Assembly: GCA_949293065.1 (NCBI GenBank)
Contig: CASFBV010000062.1
Span: 1 to 5,924, forward strand
Length of the DNA stretch: 5,924 bases
DNA from: an uncultured Mycoplasma sp.
Lineage (GTDB): Bacteria > Bacillota_I > Bacilli_A > Mycoplasmatales > Metamycoplasmataceae
Direction: 5' to 3'
The stretch's first letter is position 1. The number at the start of each line of letters is the position of its first letter. This document shows positions 1 through 5,924 of the stretch, piece by piece. The position numbers and the translations under genes were made by a program. Under the pieces are notes generated by a model, which had not been told where the DNA came from, did no database searches, and saw only the letters and a list, made by a program, of their open reading frames with translations.

Positions 1-65
1 CCGCGGGGATTTCTCCCCCTAACGCGTTAGCAGTGCGTCCTCTTCGGCCTCTTGAGTACTGCCCC
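1..65 (-). tRNA. tRNA-Ser(GCU), 5' part, cut by window edge
   Basis: This is the first 65 bases of a serine tRNA read on the minus strand; the T-arm and 3' acceptor strand lie outside the window. The gene begins GGGGCAG (5' acceptor strand), then TA, and a D-arm closed by CTC/GAG with a GG in the loop. The anticodon loop CTGCTAA carries GCT at 31-29, reading AGC/AGU codons. The anticodon stem pairs except for one A.C pair next to the loop. A long variable arm with a GGGG/CCCC stem (about 19-4) marks it as class II, which fits Ser. It is far richer in G+C than its surroundings. It starts 37 nt after the peptidase stop codon on the same strand. Confidence 0.93.
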
Positions 66-76
66 AAACCATTTTT

Positions 77-82
77 ATTATA
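77..82 (-). promoter_or_regulatory. Possible -10 box for the tRNA-Ser gene
   Basis: On the minus strand this reads TATAAT, a perfect -10 hexamer, ending 11 nt before the tRNA 5' end, so a transcript could start near 70. The -35 region is weak: the best match is TTAGTT at 106-101 with an 18-nt spacer. In DNA this AT-rich a TATAAT can arise by chance, and the tRNA could also be read through from the peptidase gene. No hairpin terminator is visible in the gap at 66-102. Confidence 0.4.
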
Positions 83-102
83 TCAATTATTTTTATAAAT
101 AA

Positions 103-1275
103 CTAAGCACCATAATTTACAAACTTTGCAAAGTTATCAAAAATATTGTAGTTTATTCCTGAATAATTCATTTCAAATGGAATAAAGGAAGGTTTAAAAC
201 TCGATTCATTTTTTTCAACACCACCTCAAAAAATGCCAATTGGTATTTTTGTTGATAAATTATCACCATCTTGATTTACTTGAAACACTTCAGATCCCGA
301 AGCTCCTGATGTTAATTTGAAATTAGCATAATAATCTAATGAAAAATAGCAAGGCTCTTTTAATTGTTTTAAAACTTCAGAATTATTTGGATTTTTTGAT
401 CAATCTTCGATTGTTAACATTCATTGTTGAGGATTGAATAAAATTGATATTAATCTTTTTTCATTTGCAGGATGACCCGCAATATAAATATATTTATTTT
501 TATCAAAATAAAGATCTTCATTTTTTTGCTCTAATGTTGATTTTTCATACAAATCAAATGTATTTGGTGCAATATTGTTTGCTAGCAAATTATCTATTAA
601 ATAAGGTTTGCTAGTAAAATTTAATGATATCTTTACAAGAGACATATCTAAATTATAATTATTTGAAGAAAATAAATCAATTGAATTATTATTACAATCT
701 GTAATGATATCTATTGATTTAATTTGGTCTCTTGATATTATTTTGCTTCCATTTTGTTGTGTATCTAAAATATTATTATAACTTCCAGATGTGGCACTAT
801 AATCAGATCATTTTGAAAGAGTAAAATAATTTGAAGTTTTATAAGGTGTATCAATTGCAGTTACATAATAATTTTTTAATTTATTATTATCAACAATTAA
901 ATCATTATTGTAAATATTGGTATAACCACACTGAAAAGCAACTGCATCATTAACCACGTGAAGATTTGTCATTAAATATCAATCATAAGTGTATTTATCA
1001 ATTTGGTCATAATATCAACTTCATGCTGTTCCTTGAGAGACGTAATATTGCCCCCCTATTGCATTAGATGATTGAAGCTCAATTTTAAAAGAATTTTTTT
1101 GAGAAAAATCCCTATATTCTGATTCCTCAATAGGTTCAATAAATTTATCAACATTATTTTTATGATTTTGAATAATTTTAACTACATATCATGTTATCAA
1201 ACTAACTGAAGCGATAGTTAATGCTCCTAACAAAAAATATAATAAAATTGATTTTCATTTTTTGTTTTTATTCAT
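103..1275 (-). CDS. Membrane-anchored trypsin-like serine peptidase, MIP/DUF31 family
   Basis: A 390-residue protein read with TGA as Trp. The N-terminus (MNKNKKWKS, then a hydrophobic segment at about 10-32) is a membrane anchor or uncleaved signal; it has no Cys, so it is not a lipoprotein. The body has the features of a chymotrypsin-fold protease. His106 lies in YLMTNLHVVND, Asp210 in LDMSLVKI and Ser326 in TSGASGSEVF. A following IGIFWGG (346-352) is typical of mycoplasma DUF31/MIP proteins, in which some members cleave host immunoglobulin. The catalytic domain should lie outside the cell. Family lipoproteins are often much longer, so this is a short form, and its substrate is not known. 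The start is the first ATG, 12 nt after the folD stop; no Shine-Dalgarno is visible, so translation may depend on coupling to folD. No immunoglobulin-binding partner gene is present in the window. Confidence 0.85.
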
Positions 1276-1287
1276 ATTTAAATTTTA

Positions 1288-2097
1288 CTAAAACTTATCA
1301 ATTAAATTTTTTAATAAACAAACAACTGTTAAAGGGCCCACACCACCAGGAACTGGACTAATTGCTTGTGCTTTTTTTGAAACACTTTCAAAATCAACAT
1401 CACCGACTAATTTATTATTTTCTAAAACATTGATACCTACATCAACGATAATGGCTCCTTCTTTAATATTTTCTTTTTTTATTAAATTAGGATTCCCTGT
1501 GGCAACAACTAATATATCATACTCTTCTGAACCACTAATTCCAATTTGTTTATTTCTTGAAACAACATTATTTGAATATCTTGATAATAATTTTTTGGTC
1601 GGTTTTCCAACTAGATTAGATTCGCCAATAACCATTATTTTTTTATTTAAATCTATATTATAAAAATTTAACAATAATAAAATAGCTCTTGCTGTTGCAG
1701 GACAAAAATGAGGTTGGACATCATTATAAAAATTATTTTGATTCTTCGAAGAGAGACCATCAATATCTTTATCTAAATCAATTAAGTCCAAAATATTTTG
1801 ACTATTTATATGATTAGGAAGAGGCAACTGAACAATTAGACCGTTATATTCATTTTTGATTTTATTAATTTCAAATCTTAATTGTTCTTCTGAAATTTGA
1901 TTATCAAGTTTAATTCAATCAGCAATAATTCCAATCTCTTTGGCTTTATTGATTTTATTGCTTATATATTTGTTTGATTCAGGTAAATTGCCTACTTGAA
2001 TAATTCCTAATTTAGGTTTTATTTTTAAATTTAAAACTTTTTGTTTTAAATTAATTGTTTCAATTTCTGCAACTTTTTTTCCATCCAAAATTATCAT
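1288..2097 (-). CDS. folD: Bifunctional methylenetetrahydrofolate dehydrogenase/cyclohydrolase FolD
   Basis: A 269-residue cytosolic enzyme that interconverts 5,10-methylene-, 5,10-methenyl- and 10-formyl-tetrahydrofolate with NADP; 10-formyl-THF can serve formylation of initiator Met-tRNA. The catalytic set is intact: Tyr44 and Lys48 (KYISNK), Gln90 in the signature IVQLPLP, and Asp113 in DIDG. The Rossmann nucleotide-binding segment is VIGESNLVGKP (156-166), and the second signature PGGVGP is at 250-255. Trp61 is encoded by TGA. The protein is a little shorter than the usual 280-300 residues. The common PCTPxG stretch reads PATARA here (133-138), and the GRS/GAS of the cofactor loop is GES. 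The ATG is set by GGAG eight bases upstream inside valS, and shares its final base position (2097) with the valS TAA, so the two are probably translationally coupled. Confidence 0.95.
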
Positions 2098-2109
2098 TAA
2101 ATTTTCTCC
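2095..2109 (-). promoter_or_regulatory. valS/folD overlap with internal Shine-Dalgarno
   Basis: On the minus strand GGAG (2109-2106) lies inside the last valS codons, followed by eight bases and then TAATG, in which the valS stop TAA and the folD start ATG share one base. This arrangement fits stop-restart translational coupling and fixes the folD start. Confidence 0.8.
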
Positions 2110-4571
2110 AATTTACTTTTTAATTCCTCATATTGCTTTTTATAATTTTCATATTTTTGTCTTTCTTCTTCAACTTTTTCTTTTGAAGCTTTTTCTAAAA
2201 ATTTCTCATTTGATAAAATTGATTGACTTCTTTTAATTTCGCTTTCAATCTTAGTTAATTGTTCTTTTGTTTTCTCTTTTTCCTTTATTTTAATTTCTTC
2301 TGATAGTTCTATGTTTATTGAAACATTATTTCTCGTAAATAAAGCCCCGTTATTTTTTTTGTATGAAGCATTAGCAAGTTTATTTACCAATTCTATAACT
2401 GAATTATTATGTTCTTTATTAATTTGATAATTAATAATTTCTTTATTGGAAATATCAAAAATATTTCTTGATTCTCTAATTAAAGTAACTACATCAATTA
2501 CAATATCAATTTCATTTTCACCGCCTATTGATTTTAAATTAAATTTATTGTCTAATAATTCTTCATCAAAAATTTCTTTAAACAAATGATCTGTTAGAAA
2601 TGGTAAAAATGGATGAATTAAAATTAATAGATTTTTTAAAACTAGTAAGCAAATCTCTTTATTTGTTTGAACTTTTGAAAATTCAACATATCATGATGAA
2701 AAATCATTATAAATAAAATCATTAATTTCTTTACCGATAATTGTAAATTCATATTTATCAATCTTGTCATCCAACTCTTTCTTCAATAAACATAATTTAT
2801 TTACAATTCACTTATCTGCATTACTAATCTCATTATTGTTATTTTCCATTTGAATAATATATCTTGAAATATTTCAAATTTTGTTGCATAAATTTCAAGA
2901 AGCTTCCAATTTTTCTTTTGAAAAATTAATGTCTTGTCCAGGTGATGAATTTGTCAATAAATATCATCTTAACGAATCAGATCCGTATTGGTCAATTACT
3001 TCCATTGGATCGATACCATTCCCTAATGATTTAGACATCTTTCTTCCTTTTTCATCTCTAATTAATCCATGAATTAATAAATCTTTAAAAGGAATGTCTT
3101 GTTGAAAATACAATGAAAAGAAATACATTCTTGCAACTCAGAAGAATATTATGTCATAACCTGTAACCAATAATGATGTAGGGAAATAACGATTTAATTT
3201 ATCAATATTATTTGGTCATCCCAAAAATGAAAATGGAGCTAGTCCTGAAGAAAATCAAGTGTCTAAAACATCTTGATCTCTTATTCAATCAGGTCCTGGA
3301 GATTCTAATTGTACTTTAATTTCATCCCCTTTATATCATGCTGGAATTTGATGTCCTCATCATAATTGACGAGAAATAGTTCAATCGTGAACATCATTCA
3401 TCCAAGTTTTTAATGTTTCTTCAAAACGTTTAGGAAATATATTTACTTTATTATTAGTTTTTAAATTATCCAAAACCAATTTAGAAAGTTTGTCCATTTT
3501 CACAAATCATTGAGGCATAACTAAAATTTCAATTACTTCATCGCTTCTTTCTGAGTATGAAACATTATTAACAATGTCCTCAACTTTATCAATAAAATTA
3601 TTTTTTTCTAAAAATTTAAATATTTCTTTTCTTGCTTCATTTCTATTTAAACCTTTTACAAACATTGCATTTTCATTCATTAATCCATCTTGATTAATGC
3701 ATTCAATTATTTCCAAATTATTTTTTTGAATAATTTCAATATCTTGCATAGCATGAGCACTAACCTTCATGAATCCTGTTCCCATTTTTTGGTCAATATA
3801 ATCATCTGTAATAATAGGCAATTTTTTATTTGTTAGTGGATTAAATACAAATTTTCCAATTAAATGTTTTTTATTCTCATCATTTGGATTTATTGCAATC
3901 GCAACATCTGAAAACATTGTTTCAATTCTTGTGGTAGCAATAACAATAAAATCTTTTTTATTTTCAAAATAATATTTAACATAATACATTTTTGAATTTG
4001 ATGGCTTTGAAATAATTTCAATATTTGAAAGGGCTGTTTTTAGCTTAGGGTCCCAATTAATTGCCCTTACTCCACGATAAATTAAACCATCATTATATAA
4101 GTCAATAAAAACTTTATTAACAGCATCATTAGAATCTTTATCTAAAGTGAATCTCTCAGATGTATAATCAAGAGCTATTCCTAATTTATTTCATTGTTCA
4201 TGAATATGAGATGCATATTCATCTTTTCAAATATATGCCTGTTTAACAAAATTTTCACGCCCAATTTCATGTTTGCTTGTTCCTTGTAAAATTAATTTTT
4301 GTTCAACTTTTGCTTGTGTTGCAATACCAGCATGATCAGTTCCCGGAACAAATAAAACATCATATCCTTGTAATTTCTTATATCTAATTATAGAATCTTG
4401 AATATAACTGTCTCAAGCATGACCTAAATGCAATTTACCTGTAACATTTGGTGGAGGTAGAATAATGGAAAACGGTTGTTCTTTCAAATCATGATATGAA
4501 AAAAATTTTTTATCTATTCATTTTTTGTTTTTATCTTTTTCTACTAAAATGTGATTATATTTTGCTTCCAT
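2097..4571 (-). CDS. valS: Valyl-tRNA synthetase
   Basis: An 824-residue class I synthetase that charges tRNA-Val in the cytosol. The catalytic domain has [13 protein letters not shown] with the HIGH motif at 48-51, [50 protein letters not shown] and [14 protein letters not shown] with KMSKS at 511-515. The CP1 editing domain lies in between (from about 195) and contains TTRIET (213-218) and [14 protein letters not shown] (264-277), both unlike the consensus. An anticodon-binding domain follows (about 560-700), then a Lys/Glu-rich coiled-coil arm at about 757-824, the normal ValRS C-terminus. About twenty Trp codons are used; nearly all are TGA, but Trp173 and Trp390 are TGG. The start is supported by GGAG at 4580-4577, five bases upstream. 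It lies 18 nt after the small membrane-protein gene and overlaps folD by one base. Confidence 0.97.
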
Positions 4572-4589
4572 TTTTTCTCCAAATATTTA

Positions 4590-5048
4590 TTAATTATAAA
4601 TTAAAACAAAAGGTAGTGATATAGATAATAAAATAACTCCTAAAATCATCATAAATACAGCAACAAATCTGAACATTGCTTTACGCTTCTGTTTTTTAAA
4701 ATCAGATTCAACTTTTTCCTCTGCATCTTTATTTAAATTCAAAGCTTTCATTTGTGCTTTTTCAAAGCTTGTAAGTTCTTCTTTATTTTCTTTTTTAATT
4801 GCAAAAAGACCTTTTAGTTTAGTTAATGTTTTAAATTCTGCTATATTAAAAATTATTATTAATAATCCTAACAAAAAATAAATAATCGAACCAACAGACA
4901 ATGCATCATATCAAGATCTATTTGCAACATAAATAAATAGCAAAATTAAAGGAATAATGAAAATCGTTGTACCTAATGCTATTAATATGTTTTGCAGAGT
5001 AAAATATTCCTTTGCAAGTAATCTTAATTTTAAATTTTTATTTGACAT
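4590..5048 (-). CDS. Small three-helix membrane protein of unknown function
   Basis: A 152-residue protein that I do not recognise as a named family. It begins MSNKNLKLRLLAKEYF, then has hydrophobic helices at about 20-42 and 50-70. A charged segment rich in Lys and Glu follows (about 72-125), and then a third helix at about 126-150 with only two residues after it. Trp46 is read from TGA. The ATG is the first codon after an in-frame TAG; AAGGAGA lies twelve bases upstream, a slightly long spacing. The first 11 nt overlap the end of the ABC-like gene and the stop is 18 nt before valS, so it sits inside the operon. It could be a partner of the ABC ATPase, but three helices are too few for an ordinary permease and this is only a positional guess. 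Confidence 0.85.
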
Positions 5049-5924
5049 CTACAATCAAAATCTCCTTACTTCTAAAAGTCTGAATAGATTTTGAAGTTTT
5101 TTTCTTTTTCATGTTATCCAAACGAATTTTTTCAAATGTTAATTTATTTTGAAAGTTTTCTATTTGTTCTTTTGAAATTGTTAAAATTGATTCTTTTGGA
5201 ATTAATTTTGATCATTCATATATTTGTTCAATATTTCCAAAAACAATTCTTTCATTATCTAAAACATAATAATCATTGTTATTATCAAAATCGATAATTG
5301 ATCCAAAAAATTTAGGGGTATTTCTATTTGAAATCGGTTTTTTATTTAAAGCTTCAAATGTTACATCATATAATGGCTTTTTACAAATCACATTAGCTAT
5401 TCCATACTCGATTTGTTTTGAATTATCAATAATTGAAATCTCAGTTGATACATCTTTATATTTTTTTAAATTTGAGCATGTTAAAATTCAAAATTTGTTT
5501 GTTGTTCTTGTTATATTTAAATAACTTTTTTTCAATTCATCATAATCATCAGATTCAATATTTGACATAAACTCATCTAATACAATTAATTTTTTATCAT
5601 CAATTGCTGACAAAATCAATAATATTTTTTTCTTTAAAACTTCAGACACTCTTTTTTGCTTTTTAAATAATTCAAAAATATTTATTTCCATTAAATTTGC
5701 TTCCTTTAAAAATAAATATTTTGAAATTGAATTAATTTCAAATGAATAAACATTTTTTTTAACTAAAACATTTTTAACAAACATTTTATCTATAATAGTA
5801 ATATCGGAAGAAAGGAAATTATAAATTTTTTCATAATTAAGAATTTTTTTTGTATATGATTCCTCTTCTTTCAAATCATATTTTTTATTTTTTTCTGCAA
5901 TTTGTTTTTTCTTATCTAAAAAAA
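5038..5924 (-). CDS. ABC transporter ATPase-like protein, C-terminal part, possibly OppF-type
   Basis: The last 294 residues of a longer protein whose start lies beyond the window; the frame is open to the edge. A lysine-rich helical segment comes first, then the second half of a nucleotide-binding domain. Walker B reads KLIVLDEF (5592-5569), with the catalytic Glu kept but the usual Pro replaced by Phe. Aligning back from it, the signature LSGGQ position reads VSEVL (5649-5635), and the H-loop position reads LTCS (5484-5473) where ITHD is usual. The stretch EISIIDNSKQIEYG matches the strand pair that follows the H-loop. Beyond it, KKPLYDVTFEAL and YYVLDNERIVFGNIEQIYEW recall the C-terminal tail of oligopeptide ATPases such as OppF; this is recognition by eye and weak. 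The tail ends in a basic stretch (KKKKTSKS). Trp codons are TGA. Walker A and the Q-loop cannot be seen. Confidence 0.6.
5061..5067 (-). promoter_or_regulatory. Shine-Dalgarno for the three-helix membrane protein
   Basis: The minus strand reads AAGGAGA, a strong match to the anti-Shine-Dalgarno, twelve bases before the ATG at 5048. It lies inside the 3' end of the ABC-like gene and supports choosing that ATG over the internal TTG at 4901. Confidence 0.65.

Noticed and set aside
66..102. Terminator between the peptidase and the tRNA
   Set aside because: The 37-nt gap is A/T-rich but shows no stable inverted repeat.
1430..1663. Plus-strand open frame of 77 codons
   Set aside because: It lies wholly opposite the folD Rossmann region; its hydrophobic look comes from reading AT-rich DNA in reverse.
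2881..3072. Plus-strand open frame of 63 codons
   Set aside because: It is antisense to the conserved KMSKS region of valS and has no ribosome site; a shadow.
5091..5524. Two overlapping plus-strand frames (5091-5297 and 5276-5524) with Phe/Leu/Ile-rich products
   Set aside because: Both are opposite the ABC-like gene, and their composition is what the complement of Lys/Glu/Asn-rich coding DNA gives.
5753..5760. Run of eight T as a possible phase-variation tract
   Set aside because: Runs of six to eight A/T occur throughout this AT-rich window, and this one encodes ordinary Lys codons in an open frame.
103..5924. Many in-frame TGA codons that would make valS, folD, the peptidase and the ABC-like gene look like pseudogenes
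   Set aside because: They fall at expected Trp sites (for example WWGH and DTWFSS in ValRS, GIFWGG in the peptidase), so TGA is sense here and the frames are intact.

Overview
The window is a low-G+C stretch from a mollicute, most likely a mycoplasma. All protein genes lie on the minus strand. Every one of them is readable only if TGA codes for tryptophan (genetic code 4): with the standard code, valS, folD and the others break into fragments at conserved Trp positions. The species is not certain; the single-membrane lifestyle, the code and a MIP/DUF31-type peptidase suit Mycoplasmatales or Metamycoplasmataceae.

Reading in the direction of transcription (high to low coordinates), the layout is as follows. 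(1) 5924-5038 holds the C-terminal 294 residues of an ABC-transporter ATPase-like protein with a good Walker B but a degenerate signature and H-loop; it may be an OppF-type protein. (2) 5048-4590 is a small three-helix membrane protein of unknown function whose start overlaps the ABC gene by 11 nt. (3) 4571-2097 is valS, valyl-tRNA synthetase, complete. (4) 2097-1288 is folD, whose ATG shares one base with the valS stop codon. (5) 1275-103 is a membrane-anchored, trypsin-like serine peptidase of the MIP/DUF31 family. (6) 65-1 is the 5' part of tRNA-Ser(GCU), cut by the window edge.

Gaps between genes are 37 nt or less and several genes overlap, so the block looks like one transcription unit, with a possible separate promoter for the tRNA. 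No intergenic stretch over 300 bases exists. No mobile element, CRISPR array, large repeat or clear terminator was seen.

valS, the tRNA gene and folD serve translation: folD supplies 10-formyl-tetrahydrofolate, which can feed initiator-tRNA formylation. The peptidase and the ABC-like protein face the host or nutrient side of the cell. The most interesting point is that the ValRS editing site departs from the family consensus at several positions usually tied to hydrolysis of mischarged tRNA. No wholly new system is evident.
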